Assembly: GCF_020091585.1 (NCBI RefSeq)
Contig: NZ_CP083582.1
Span: 7,140,536 to 7,204,535 of the forward strand
From: Kovacikia minuta CCNUW1
Lineage (GTDB): Bacteria; Cyanobacteriota; Cyanobacteriia; Leptolyngbyales; Leptolyngbyaceae
Length of the DNA stretch: 64,000 bases
Direction: 5' to 3'
Below are positions 44,685 to 53,112 of this stretch, piece by piece. Numbering within the stretch: the stretch's first letter is position 1; the number at the start of each line of letters is the position of its first letter. Below the pieces are notes generated by a model, which saw only the letters and a program-made list of their open reading frames with translations, did no database searches and had not been told where the DNA came from. Made by a program: the position numbers and the translations under genes.

Positions 44685-45539
44685 ATGGCAAAACAACCCA
44701 AACAACCCCAAGCTACGGATGTCATTCTGGGTGGTCAGACTTCCCCTCCGGTCACTGGAGCCGTTCTAGGTGGGCTGGAGGGCTTACAAAAGCGATTTTT
44801 GCATCTTGATCCAAACCAAAAGCTTGAGGTGATGCCAGGTATTTTAGAACTGGGAGAACCGGGGATTGATTTACTGATCGCGGTTCTGAATGATGATGCA
44901 ATCTCTGTTCGCTACGAAGCCTATCGTTACTTGCAACAATCAGATTCCGAGACAGCAAAAAGCGCGATCGCTGCGGGCATTCCCTTAAAACCCGGTGACA
45001 CCCTTTATTGCGTCTATGAAATTCCCACTGGTTATAATGACGAAACCTACTATTTGTGTAACTCCATCCCTGAAGATATCCCTACAGCAGGAATTTACAC
45101 AGATATTGTCGAACATTCCCCTGCCGAAGAAATTGATTGGGAGTCGTTAGATCCAGAGGAGTTCGATTCGCTGATGGAAGAATGGGAAACTCCCAAGTTG
45201 GTTTCACGGCATCTATTGAGGGAAACAGCAGAGGAGATTGCAGAGTTACTCCATCAAAGGCATATTCTCGATCGCGATACTCCCAACTTGTTTGAATTTG
45301 ATTGTGTTCACACCAGTCAATTCGATGTCAATGTTTGGCGTGCTAACAACGGTTTGTCTTCCCAGCAACCGGAAACAGACTGGTGGGACATGGGAGTGCA
45401 ACTGGTGGAGGAACTCAAAACCCAACAGCAGATCGAATTACTCAGCCAACTCTGGAAAGAAACCGTAGGTCGATTAGCAGTGGTTCACGAACAACGGATT
45501 AAGCGGAATGGTTATTTCAAAGTTACCCGATCGCTTTAG
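44685..45539 (+). CDS. Array paralog 4 (LGG..PPP / FVHEE family)
   Basis: 284 aa. N-terminal DVILGGQTSPPVTGAVLGGL, LEGLQKRFLHLDPNQKLEVM, HEAT-like LLIAVLNDDAISVRYEAYRY, GIPLKPGDTLYCVYEIPTGY, acidic middle, C-terminal LAVVHEQRIKRNGYFKV (FVHEE replaced by VVHEQ). Followed by a hairpin and an inverted-repeat element before paralog 5, so paralog 5 may have its own promoter. Confidence 0.75.
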   Translation: MAKQPKQPQATDVILGGQTSPPVTGAVLGGLEGLQKRFLHLDPNQKLEVMPGILELGEPGIDLLIAVLNDDAISVRYEAYRYLQQSDSETAKSAIAAGIPLKPGDTLYCVYEIPTGYNDETYYLCNSIPEDIPTAGIYTDIVEHSPAEEIDWESLDPEEFDSLMEEWETPKLVSRHLLRETAEEIAELLHQRHILDRDTPNLFEFDCVHTSQFDVNVWRANNGLSSQQPETDWWDMGVQLVEELKTQQQIELLSQLWKETVGRLAVVHEQRIKRNGYFKVTRSL

Positions 45540-45551
45540 GCAACTCAGATC

Positions 45552-45578
45552 CCCGACTTTTTGGGGAAAGTCGGATTT
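45552..45578 (+). terminator. Possible terminator after array paralog 4
   Basis: CCGACTTT pairs with AAAGTCGG around TTGGGG, followed by ATTTTG. A short stem and weak T-run, 13 bp after the paralog 4 stop. Could reduce transcription into paralog 5. Confidence 0.45.
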
Positions 45579-45580
45579 TG

Positions 45581-45644
45581 TACGGGCGGGTTTTGCCAAG
45601 AGACTTACCCGTCGTCAGCAAATCTCGATCAAACCCGCCCCTAC
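45581..45644. repeat. Small inverted-repeat element (GGGCGGGTTT family), copy 2
   Basis: Ends TACGGGCGGGTTTTGCC and AAACCCGCCCCTAC are nearly the same as those of 11686-11746, with an unrelated centre. It sits between array paralogs 4 and 5, 41 bp before the latter's ATG. Confidence 0.75.
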
Positions 45645-45684
45645 GACCGACTTTATTTAATTCCCATCCCTAAATCACCCTTTT

Positions 45685-46485
45685 ATGAAAGAGCCACAAG
45701 CAACCGACGGAATTTTAGGTGGGCAAACTCCACCACCCATTAATAGCGCCACGTTGGGTGGTATCGAAGGACTTCAGCAACAGATGACGATCGCCCCACC
45801 CGAACAGCGATCGCAACTTCTCAGCACTGCACTGAACTATGGTGAAGCAGGCGTTGATTTAGTGATTGCTACGTTGAACAATGACCCCATTTTAACCGTT
45901 CGGGCAACGGCTTATCAATCGCTGCAATCAGTAGATTCGGAAAAGGCAAAAGCGGCGATCGCAAACGGTATTTTATTGAATCCGGGCGATCAAGTTTACG
46001 GTGTTTACAAATCAGCTATTCAATTTAATGACGAATTCTTTCGTTTAAATCCTGAACTTCAAGATCTAGATTTTATGAATGAGACCAATTGGGAAGAATT
46101 TGGATACGCAGATTACGAAAGCTTTTGTACGAGTGAAGATAACTATAACGGAGGAGAGATTGATAGTTATATTCCTAAACGCGTTGCTCACTATATTTCT
46201 AGAGAGGAAGCAGAAGCAGCGGCTGAACAGCTTCATCAGAAGTTAGTAAGCGAATGGGATTATACAGGTGATTTTGAAGAGAGAGCAGATTTTGACTTGA
46301 ATGAGTGGTGCCAAGCTAATCAGGTTTCATCTATTAGTGGATATGGCTACTTATATGACCTCAAGGTTGAACTGAAGGGAGAAGGGAACTATAAACTACT
46401 TGCAAAGCTTTGGAGGGATGCGATCGGTGACTTCGCGTTTGTGCGGGAGGAAACCGTAAGTGAGCCTCAATATTTGAAGCTTTGA
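45685..46485 (+). CDS. Array paralog 5 (LGG..PPP / FVREE family)
   Basis: 266 aa, the shortest. N-terminal DGILGGQTPPPINSATLGGI, HEAT-like DLVIATLNNDPILTVRATAY, SEKAKAAIANGILLNPGDQVYGVYKSAIQFND, acidic middle rich in Glu/Asp/Tyr, C-terminal FAFVREETVSEPQYLKL. Last of the five tandem copies; the TIM-barrel gene starts 34 bp further on. The spread of lengths (266-318 aa) comes mainly from the middle part. Confidence 0.75.
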   Translation: MKEPQATDGILGGQTPPPINSATLGGIEGLQQQMTIAPPEQRSQLLSTALNYGEAGVDLVIATLNNDPILTVRATAYQSLQSVDSEKAKAAIANGILLNPGDQVYGVYKSAIQFNDEFFRLNPELQDLDFMNETNWEEFGYADYESFCTSEDNYNGGEIDSYIPKRVAHYISREEAEAAAEQLHQKLVSEWDYTGDFEERADFDLNEWCQANQVSSISGYGYLYDLKVELKGEGNYKLLAKLWRDAIGDFAFVREETVSEPQYLKL

Positions 46486-46519
46486 AGGTACTGGAATTAT
46501 TGATTTAGAGGGAACTTGA

Positions 46520-47273
46520 ATGTTGGGACTGAGTATTACAGCGATCGGGATGCGATCGATTGATCAATGCCTGGACATCTTCCAAGCATTGCGAGAACCG
46601 ATGCAGTTGCAGTATTTGGAACTGGCGATCGGGAGTCCCTGTGGGGTGGAAGTTGATTATGGAGAGATTCCCCTGATTTTGCACGATGCTTGTTTGTATC
46701 AGGACAGAATGCGGCTGCGCTTGAATCCACTCCTACCCAAAACCTGGCAGACCTACGCCGCATTCATCGCGGATCATCATGTCCAAGCAGTATCACTTCA
46801 TCCGCCGTTACAGCGCGACTGTGAGCGATCGCAACTCGAAACTGCACTGGCACAGATGGAAAAAACATTGGCAGGTGCCTGTATTTCTGGAAGTTATGCC
46901 CTCCCCCGAATACTGGTGTTCCAGCTTCGATACGATTGTGAATCATCCCCTGCTGGTGGATGTGTCCCATGTGTTGATCTGGCATCGTGGCGATCCAGAA
47001 CGAACCCAGGAAACCTGTTTATCTCTGCTTAACAAGCATCCAGTGGGCGCAATTCACCTGAGCCATAATAACGGGCAGGCAGATGCCCACGATTTGATTC
47101 CAGAATCAGTCTGGTTTCGCGATCGCATCCCCCAGTGGTCAACCCAATACTTCGTCACCTACGAAAGCCTACCCACCTCCCAGGCAGCCTATGAACTCCT
47201 CGACAAACGAGCCAGACATCATACCCATTTACCGATTACGACACGAACTGTACCATCTTCCAGGGTTTCCTGA
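46520..47273 (+). CDS. TIM-barrel protein resembling the DUF692/MbnB group; frame broken at an A-run
   Basis: Two overlapping frames make one protein: the first runs from ATG 46520 to about 46860 (LGLSITAIG, LILHDACLYQ, AVSLHPPL), the second from 46866 (HWQVPVFLEVMPSPEYWC, LLVDVSHVLIWHRG, GAIHLSHNNGQADAHDLIP, YFVTYESLP) to TGA 47273. Removing one A from the six-A run at 46860-46865 joins them into ~250 aa. Conserved His, Asp, Asn and Glu at strand ends suggest a metal-binding TIM barrel like multinuclear non-heme iron oxidases (MbnB/TglH) or xylose-isomerase-like enzymes; this is a fold-level guess. It overlaps ycf35 tail-to-tail by 55 bp. Confidence 0.6.
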
Positions 47274-47599
47274 GACTCAACATCAAAACCCTGTGCTTGC
47301 ACGTTTGCCATTAATGTTTTGTGAGCGTACTTTTGCAGGATGGGGTTAAGGAAGTCTTGTTGCTTAATCCTTGTCCCCCAGAAGTCCGCAATCAGTTCAT
47401 AGTGGTCATCTCCATCCCTGCGACGAAAACCCAGGTCGTACCCATTCGATCGCCGGATAACGTATTCTGCCTGGGTTTTGTCGCCCTGATACCCGCGCAC
47501 CTGGGCATTACAGTCAACGCTGTAACCTAGCTCTTGCAATACTTCGTGCAAAATTTCGCCATTTTTGATTTGAACTTTGATGCGGCTAAAGTGAGACAT
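47219..47599 (-). CDS. ycf35: DUF1257 protein, Ycf35
   Basis: 126 aa. MSHFSRIKVQIKNGEILHEV and GYDLGFRRRDGDDHYELIADFWG match the Ycf35/DUF1257 family, conserved in cyanobacteria and some plastid genomes. Function is not established. It lies just downstream of ycf46 on the same strand (43 bp), a pairing seen in cyanobacteria and consistent with a shared role. Its last 55 bp overlap the TIM-barrel gene on the other strand. Confidence 0.9.
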   Translation of the reverse strand: MSHFSRIKVQIKNGEILHEVLQELGYSVDCNAQVRGYQGDKTQAEYVIRRSNGYDLGFRRRDGDDHYELIADFWGTRIKQQDFLNPILQKYAHKTLMANVQAQGFDVESQETLEDGTVRVVIGKWV

Positions 47600-47641
47600 G
47601 GATATCCTCCGGGTGTGGGGTGTGGGGTTGGGGGTTTTCTT

Positions 47642-49252
47642 CTAATCGACTTTGGGGGGGGCAATGCCACGATGTTGCGTTAACTGGCGCAACTCTTCGA
47701 TCAACTGGACATCTTGAGACGCGGGACGGGCACCGGTAGTGGCAGCCCATCGCTTGAGCGCATCGATCTGGTCGCGGGCGATCGCTGCTAACGGAACGGT
47801 TTCTTCGATCGCCTGCACGATGTCTTCGGTGTTAAAGTCCTGGCGATTGCCGGGAGTTCCACGGCTAAAGGCTCGTTGCATGCCATCAATAATCGTTTGC
47901 TCAATCTCGGCTCCACTAAAGTTTTTAGACTGGCGGGACAGCAGAGCCAGATCAAACTCGCGCAGGCGGCTGGGGCGCAATCGCTGTAAATGGACACGAA
48001 AGATTTCTTGACGTTCTTGCTCGGTTGGTAAGTTCAAGAAAAAGATTTCATCAAACCGCCCTTTCCGCAGCAGTTCCGCTGGCAAAATTTGGACATTGTT
48101 GGCGGTGGCAACGATAAATACGGGACTCGTTTTTTCCTGCATCCAGGTGATCAAATTGCCAAATACCCGCCGACTGGTGCCCGAATCGCCATCAAAGCCT
48201 GAGTTGATGTTGCCAAATGCCTTGTCAATTTCATCCATCCACAACACGCAGGGCGCGATCGCCTCCACAATCCGAATCATCTGGCGCACTCGGCTTTCGC
48301 TTTCACCCACCAACCCGCCAAACAGCCGTCCAGCATCTAATCGCAGCAGGGGCAGCCGCCATTCGTGGGCGATCGTTTTAGCAGAGAGTGATTTTCCCGT
48401 CCCCTGAATTCCCGCCAACAGCACCCCCTTGGGATTGGGAATACCATAACGCCGTGCTTCTTCGGTAAAGCTATCCTGCCGCATCTGCACCCACCGCTTC
48501 AAATGATCCAGCCCACCCACGCTCTTCAGCGATTCATGGGTGGTGACAAACTCCAGAATCCCTGTTTGGCGAAGGGCCTGTCGCTTGGCTTCCAAAACGC
48601 TGTCAATATCCTGTTCTGTGACCTGTTGTTTGGCGGCGATCGCCTTTGCCAACACCCGCTGAATTCGTGCCCGACTCAATCCCTGGCACGCCTTAACCAG
48701 TTGCTCTCTTGATAACTGCGACAACTTCAGTTTTTCTGGAACCACTAACAGGGAAAGCAGGTAATCAATTTCATCCGCATCGGGTAGCGGAAAATCAATC
48801 ACGGTCATTTCTTCAATAAACTCAGGCGGCACGTCGAGCGAATAGCTCGTCAAGATTAAGGTTTTGCGGCTGCGTTTGAGTTCACGGGCCAGGTTTTTGA
48901 TTTCGCGAATGACGGGTACATTACCCGGTTGCAGGGGTGCTTTAAGTACGGGATGCAAATCTCGCAGAACGTAAATTGCAGGTTTTTCAGCAGGTGCTTT
49001 GGTAATACGGCTCAGGGCAGCCATCGGTGAATTCTTGTCTGACCCGTTATCTTGCCAGCCACGGGCAATGTCCCAATAATAAAGTTCCCGTTGAGGGGTT
49101 GAATGCGCAGAGAGTTGAGCGAATACTTTCTCGATCGGTTCTTCTTCTGCACCCACGATATAAATCAGGGGATACCGTGCCCGCAACATCAAATCGAGCT
49201 GTTCAACAATGGTCTGATGACTGGCAGGGAGGGCAGATAAATTGGCATTCAT
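47642..49252 (-). CDS. ycf46: AAA ATPase Ycf46
   Basis: 536 aa from ATG 49252 (a TTG three codons earlier is in frame). The C-terminal half is an AAA module with Walker A GIQGTGKS, Walker B VLWMDEIDKAF, arginine-finger region LLRKGRFDEIFF and sensor 2 region SGAEIEQTIIDGM. The N-terminal half resembles a degenerate second ATPase domain (PLIYIVGAEEEPIEKVF, KTLILTSYSLDVPPEF). This layout is the Ycf46 protein of cyanobacteria and red-algal plastids, linked in some studies to inorganic carbon use; mechanism unknown. Probably co-transcribed with ycf35. Confidence 0.93.
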   Translation of the reverse strand: MNANLSALPASHQTIVEQLDLMLRARYPLIYIVGAEEEPIEKVFAQLSAHSTPQRELYYWDIARGWQDNGSDKNSPMAALSRITKAPAEKPAIYVLRDLHPVLKAPLQPGNVPVIREIKNLARELKRSRKTLILTSYSLDVPPEFIEEMTVIDFPLPDADEIDYLLSLLVVPEKLKLSQLSREQLVKACQGLSRARIQRVLAKAIAAKQQVTEQDIDSVLEAKRQALRQTGILEFVTTHESLKSVGGLDHLKRWVQMRQDSFTEEARRYGIPNPKGVLLAGIQGTGKSLSAKTIAHEWRLPLLRLDAGRLFGGLVGESESRVRQMIRIVEAIAPCVLWMDEIDKAFGNINSGFDGDSGTSRRVFGNLITWMQEKTSPVFIVATANNVQILPAELLRKGRFDEIFFLNLPTEQERQEIFRVHLQRLRPSRLREFDLALLSRQSKNFSGAEIEQTIIDGMQRAFSRGTPGNRQDFNTEDIVQAIEETVPLAAIARDQIDALKRWAATTGARPASQDVQLIEELRQLTQHRGIAPPKVD

Positions 49253-49463
49253 ACACAACAAACAAGCGCAATGCCTAAAACAAAGTGCTAAACCAAACCC
49301 AGTATTCCCCTTGCACGTTAAGATTTAGCAACCACTGGATTGATCTATTAAAGTACAGTTGTCCTATTAAAAGTTTAAAGCTTTCATAAAATCATGTACA
49401 CACAGTCCAATTAAGCCAAAGCAGTCCTCTGGGCAATCAACGAGGTGAGGAGAGGTTTGATTC

Positions 49464-50888
49464 ATGAGTGTTCTGATTCAGAACGTGTTGATTCCAGTAG
49501 ATAACGGCTACGAGACGGTTGATGTGCAGGTTACCGGCGATCGCATTAGTGCCATTTCTAGCCATCTCGAAGGTTCAGAAACGGTTATTCATGGGCAGGA
49601 CAAATTGCTGCTGCCGGGGTTTGTCAACGGGCACACCCATTCTTCCCAGGCATGGCAGCGGGGGCTAATTCCCCAACTACCGCTGGAATTATGGCTGGCA
49701 GACGTGCTGGATTCTGCCTCAAAAGATTTGCAGGTCTACTATCTGGGATCGCTGCTGACAGCCGTAAATACGCTGCTGTCGGGGGGAACCTGCCTGATGG
49801 ATCATGCCTACCTGCTGGCTGGGCAGGAGTTGGAATCGATCGGGGCAGCCGTGCGGGCTTACAAGGAAGTGGGAATCCGTGCCTTCATTGCGCCCCTGAT
49901 CTTTGACGAACCCTTTGTAGCAGGATTTCCATCCGGGCGATCGCTGCCCCACCAACCCTATTCCCAATCCCCAGCAGAAATTCTGGATCTGATGGAAGCG
50001 ATCATCGACCAGTTCCATGAACCGGAAGCGGGGATTAATATCGCGGTGGGTCCCACGGGGATTCAGCGCTGCTCCGATGAACTGTTTGAGGGATGTGCAG
50101 CCTTAAGCGATCGTTACAACCTCTGCCGCCACATCCACCTTCTGGAAACCCGCGCCCAAAAGCTGCTGGCTCAAGAAAAGTATGGCGTCACTGCGGTTGA
50201 ACATTTGCGCCAGCTTGGATTTCTGGATCACCGCACTTCCCTTGCCCATAGCATTTGGCTGACTGATGAGGATATTGACATTCTTGCCCAAACCCAATCA
50301 ACCGTGGTCCATAACCCTGCCAGCAACCTGCGTCTGGGAAGCGGTATTGCCCCTGTTCTGAAATATTTGCGAGCAGGCGTGAATGTTTCCTTTGGTTGTG
50401 ATGGGGCTGCCAGCAACGATGGTCAGGATTTGCTGGAAGCAATCAAGCTGGGAACCATGCTGCACAATGTGACCGATCCAGACTATCAACACTGGATCAC
50501 GCCCCAGGAGGCGATCACAATGGCAACCCAGGGTGGTGCCAGGGGAGTAAATCTGACGGAGCACACGGGTTCATTGACCGTTGGAAAAAAGGCAGATCTG
50601 GTTCTCTACGATCTGACCAACCTCTCCCTCCTGCCCCGCACCGATCCACTCGGTTTACTTGTCTTGGGCAGACCGACCCAGGTTGTGCACAGCGTTTGGG
50701 TCAACGGTCAACTGGTTGTTGCGGATGGCAAGGTATTAAGGACGGATACGGGACAACTTCAACAAGAACTCCTGAGTCGGAGCCGCGATCGAAAAAGTCC
50801 CCAATTTCAAATGATCCAACAAGTCGAACCCCACTACCGGAGGGTAATGGGGTTAGCAGGTTCAGATCCTACGTCGGTCAAAGGCTAG
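49464..50888 (+). CDS. Amidohydrolase (ATZ/TRZ-type deaminase)
   Basis: 474 aa. Metal-binding HTH motif LLPGFVNGHTHSSQAWQRGL, HIHLLETR (third His), SLAHSIWLTDEDI and GCDGAASNDGQDL (metal Asp) give the subtype III amidohydrolase pattern of atrazine chlorohydrolase, guanine deaminase and SAH/MTA deaminases. Such enzymes deaminate or hydrolyse ring C-N bonds using one Zn or Fe. Substrate cannot be told from sequence. Stand-alone gene. Confidence 0.88.
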   Translation: MSVLIQNVLIPVDNGYETVDVQVTGDRISAISSHLEGSETVIHGQDKLLLPGFVNGHTHSSQAWQRGLIPQLPLELWLADVLDSASKDLQVYYLGSLLTAVNTLLSGGTCLMDHAYLLAGQELESIGAAVRAYKEVGIRAFIAPLIFDEPFVAGFPSGRSLPHQPYSQSPAEILDLMEAIIDQFHEPEAGINIAVGPTGIQRCSDELFEGCAALSDRYNLCRHIHLLETRAQKLLAQEKYGVTAVEHLRQLGFLDHRTSLAHSIWLTDEDIDILAQTQSTVVHNPASNLRLGSGIAPVLKYLRAGVNVSFGCDGAASNDGQDLLEAIKLGTMLHNVTDPDYQHWITPQEAITMATQGGARGVNLTEHTGSLTVGKKADLVLYDLTNLSLLPRTDPLGLLVLGRPTQVVHSVWVNGQLVVADGKVLRTDTGQLQQELLSRSRDRKSPQFQMIQQVEPHYRRVMGLAGSDPTSVKG

Positions 50889-50898
50889 GGTACCGATT

Positions 50899-50991
50899 AT
50901 CAAATCCCAGAAATCGGATTTCTTCAGGTTGAACTTACCGGATTTTGAATCACTCTAAAATAGGAACCTGATTTCTTGATCAGTGTTCTAG
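50899..50991. repeat. Very decayed 106-bp-type element
   Basis: Shows the outline of the 14521 family (CAGAAATCGGATTTCT ... GGAACCTGATTTCTTG ... GTGTTCTAGAG) with many changes. It occupies the gap between the convergent amidohydrolase and psaK genes and could act as the psaK terminator region. Confidence 0.5.
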
Positions 50992-51251
50992 AGAATCCCT
51001 GCGTTACTTAAACCCAGGATGACACCTGCACCTAAAATATGACCAAAGGCAAGAGTTGCTAGGAGTTCGGGAACTCCAAATCCTTCAAACAGAGCAGGAG
51101 CGTCTACAGGTAGTTTTGGACCAACACCTCGGTTCTTGATCGCAGGACGCCCGATCGCAACAGCAACCAGACAGCATGCGATCATAATAATACCGACACT
51201 GGGTGACCATTGGGTTGTCCGGGCAGCTGCCAGTAAGGAAGAATAAAACAA
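50988..51251 (-). CDS. psaK: Photosystem I subunit PsaK, TTG start
   Basis: 87 aa with two membrane helices (about 18-38 and 60-85). IACCLVAVAIGRPAIKNR, GVGPKLPVDAP and the end FGHILGAGVILGLSNAGIL match PsaK, the peripheral PSI subunit involved in antenna coupling and state transitions. The start is TTG at 51249-51251: AGGAGG lies 6 bp upstream and there is no in-frame ATG nearby. The 468 bp upstream carry the leader, then tandem repeats. Confidence 0.95.
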   Translation of the reverse strand: MFYSSLLAAARTTQWSPSVGIIMIACCLVAVAIGRPAIKNRGVGPKLPVDAPALFEGFGVPELLATLAFGHILGAGVILGLSNAGIL

Positions 51252-51257
51252 TTTTGA

Positions 51258-51263
51258 CCTCCT
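51258..51263 (-). promoter_or_regulatory. Ribosome-binding site AGGAGG of psaK
   Basis: Perfect AGGAGG on the minus strand, 6 bp before the TTG that starts psaK. It fixes TTG as the start codon. Confidence 0.8.
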
Positions 51264-51518
51264 AAGATTATGACTGGGTATCGATGACAGATGGTAGGCT
51301 TCGACAGGAGCGTCAGCCGAACGGTGACGAGTGTCAAATCGTTGAGATAGGGACCCAAACTTTGCCGACCATTGATTTGTCCGAATCCCGACGACTACAG
51401 ATGTATCTAAACAGGAAAAATTATAGAAATCTCTGAAATAGAAACCGTAAGAGCATTTAATTTTGTTTTAAGACTTTAAATTGGTTTATTTTTTGATACA
51501 CAAGAGGGGAAGGAATGA

Positions 51519-51718
51519 AGGATGAGGGATGAGGGATGAGGGATGAGGGATGAGTTGAAGAATTGGTAATTGGTAATTGGTGATTGGTAACTAGCCCCTA
51601 GCCCCTAGCCCCTAGCCCCTCGCTCCTAGCCCCTAACCCCTAACCCCTAGCCCCTAGCCCCTAGCCCCTAGCCCCTAGCCCCTAACCCCTAGCCCCTAAC
51701 ACCTACCCCCTGTCACCT
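51519..51718. repeat. Tandem heptamers: GGGATGA block and CTAGCCC block
   Basis: About five GGGATGA/GGATGAG units (51521-51554), two-three AATTGGT units (51561-51590), then about sixteen CTAGCCC/CTAACCC units (51591-51718) that run right up to the trpF start at 51720. The CTAGCCC block is the longest tandem array in the window and leaves trpF with no visible ribosome-binding site. Confidence 0.9.
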
Positions 51719-51719
51719 G

Positions 51720-52394
51720 ATGAACCTCCGAATCAAAATTTGTGGCATTACCCAGGTCGAGCAGGGACGGGCGATCGCCCAGTTAGGGGCAACCGCTTTG
51801 GGCTTCATCTGTGCCCGCAAATCCCCGCGATATGTATCTCCAGAGCAGATTAGAGCCATCGTTCTGAACCTGCCCATAGATGCGGAAACGGGGGAATTTT
51901 GCTGCGATCGGATTGGAGTGTTCGTTAATGCCAGCTTGGAGGAAATTTGTCAGACGGTGGCGATCGGGCATCTGAGCGGGGTGCAATTGCATGGCAGTGA
52001 ACCGCCTGAGTTCTGCGATCGACTCCGGCAGGCATTGCCCCAGGTCGAAATTATTCGGGCGTTGCGGGTCAGCACCCACGAAATTTTAACCCAGGCAACT
52101 CTTTACAAAAACCGGGTGGATGCGCTGTTGCTCGATGCCTACGATCCGAATCTCCCTGGAGGAACGGGGAAAACCCTCAACTGGCAGGCATTACAAAATT
52201 TTCGACCCGGTTATCCCTGGCTGCTGGCAGGGGGACTGACCCCCGACAATGTGTTAGAAGCCCTCAGCCAGGTCAGCCCCCACGGCATTGACCTCTCCAG
52301 TGGTGTTGAACGAACTTCTGGTGACAAAGACTTAGATAAGGTCGCCCGCTTGTTTGACAAACTGCACCCCAGAACTCAAAACACCGATGGGTGA
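51720..52394 (+). CDS. trpF: Phosphoribosylanthranilate isomerase
   Basis: 224 aa. Catalytic Cys in IKICGIT at the N-terminus, [39 protein letters not shown] and the phosphate-binding AGGLTPDNV and GIDLSSGVE motifs are all present. It catalyses the Amadori rearrangement in tryptophan biosynthesis. No other trp gene adjoins, as usual in cyanobacteria. The ATG follows the CTAGCCC tandem repeat directly, so initiation signals are unusual. Confidence 0.95.
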   Translation: MNLRIKICGITQVEQGRAIAQLGATALGFICARKSPRYVSPEQIRAIVLNLPIDAETGEFCCDRIGVFVNASLEEICQTVAIGHLSGVQLHGSEPPEFCDRLRQALPQVEIIRALRVSTHEILTQATLYKNRVDALLLDAYDPNLPGGTGKTLNWQALQNFRPGYPWLLAGGLTPDNVLEALSQVSPHGIDLSSGVERTSGDKDLDKVARLFDKLHPRTQNTDG

Positions 52395-52563
52395 GCCAAA
52401 ATTATTTTTCTCCCGATTGGTGAACCTGAAGCCCCTCAGTTCAGTCTAAATCCGAAGGGAAGGGATAAATTTCCCGCTTCCTCACACCAATTCTTTTTCG
52501 GCAGCCAGAAAATTAAGGCTTGCGCGAAGGAATTGATTCAAGTTCACTCAAACCTCTACTGCT

Positions 52564-52941
52564 ATGACGCTTAAAGAAATTTACCAATTCTTCCAGACCC
52601 AGCCTCCCTTCTATCTCAATCAGGAACTCAGTGCATGTTATGTTTTGTCGGTTCTCTTGCAGGGGGACTCCTATGGCACAGAGTTGGTCGAACGAGTTGA
52701 GCGCGAGTATCCTCCCTATCGCCTATCGGACACCGTTCTTTATAAAGCTCTTAAATTCTTAGAGCAGGAAGCAGTAATTGCGGGCTACTGGAAAAAGACT
52801 GAAGGACGGGGACGCCCCCGACGGATGTATTACATTTGTCCTGACATGCAGGAGAAGGCTGTTTCCCTGGCACGCCTGTGGCAGGAGTACAGCAGCAATA
52901 CAGACGCCAAAAAGATTGCCACCGTACCTGCTAATGGGTGA
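52564..52941 (+). CDS. PadR-family transcriptional regulator
   Basis: 125 aa. The winged-helix domain reads CYVLSVLLQGDSYGTELVERVE, LSDTVLYKALKFLEQEAVI and GRGRPRRMYYI, the PadR pattern (LYRALxxLExxGLI...GRPRKYY). The C-terminal dimerisation helix is short. PadR proteins repress nearby genes or respond to ligands; a UbiA-type prenyltransferase gene is convergent downstream and trpF lies upstream, but no operator was identified. Confidence 0.87.
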   Translation: MTLKEIYQFFQTQPPFYLNQELSACYVLSVLLQGDSYGTELVERVEREYPPYRLSDTVLYKALKFLEQEAVIAGYWKKTEGRGRPRRMYYICPDMQEKAVSLARLWQEYSSNTDAKKIATVPANG

Positions 52942-52997
52942 TAGCAATTAGGACAGGGGGCAGGGGAAGTTCTGGGTTCTAGGTTTTACCAACCCCC

Positions 52998-53101
52998 AGA
53001 GCATCGGTACAGTATTTCGAGAAACCGGGTTTCTGGTGAGGATATTCAGCGAAAATTGAGCATCTCACAGCAGAAACCCGGTTTCTGTACCGGCGTTCTA
53101 G
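52998..53101. repeat. 106-bp inverted-repeat element, copy 4
   Basis: Nearly identical to 14521-14626 (one visible difference, CAGCAGAAACCC for CAGCGGAAACCC, and loss of the first CT). Lies between the convergent PadR and UbiA genes, ending 12 bp before the latter's stop. Confidence 0.88.
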
Positions 53102-53112
53102 CCCCTGCCCAT

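Noticed and set aside
51591-51718. Regular repeats that at first sight resemble a CRISPR array
   Set aside because: Units are 7 bp and contiguous without spacers, and no cas gene is nearby; these are heptamer tandem repeats.
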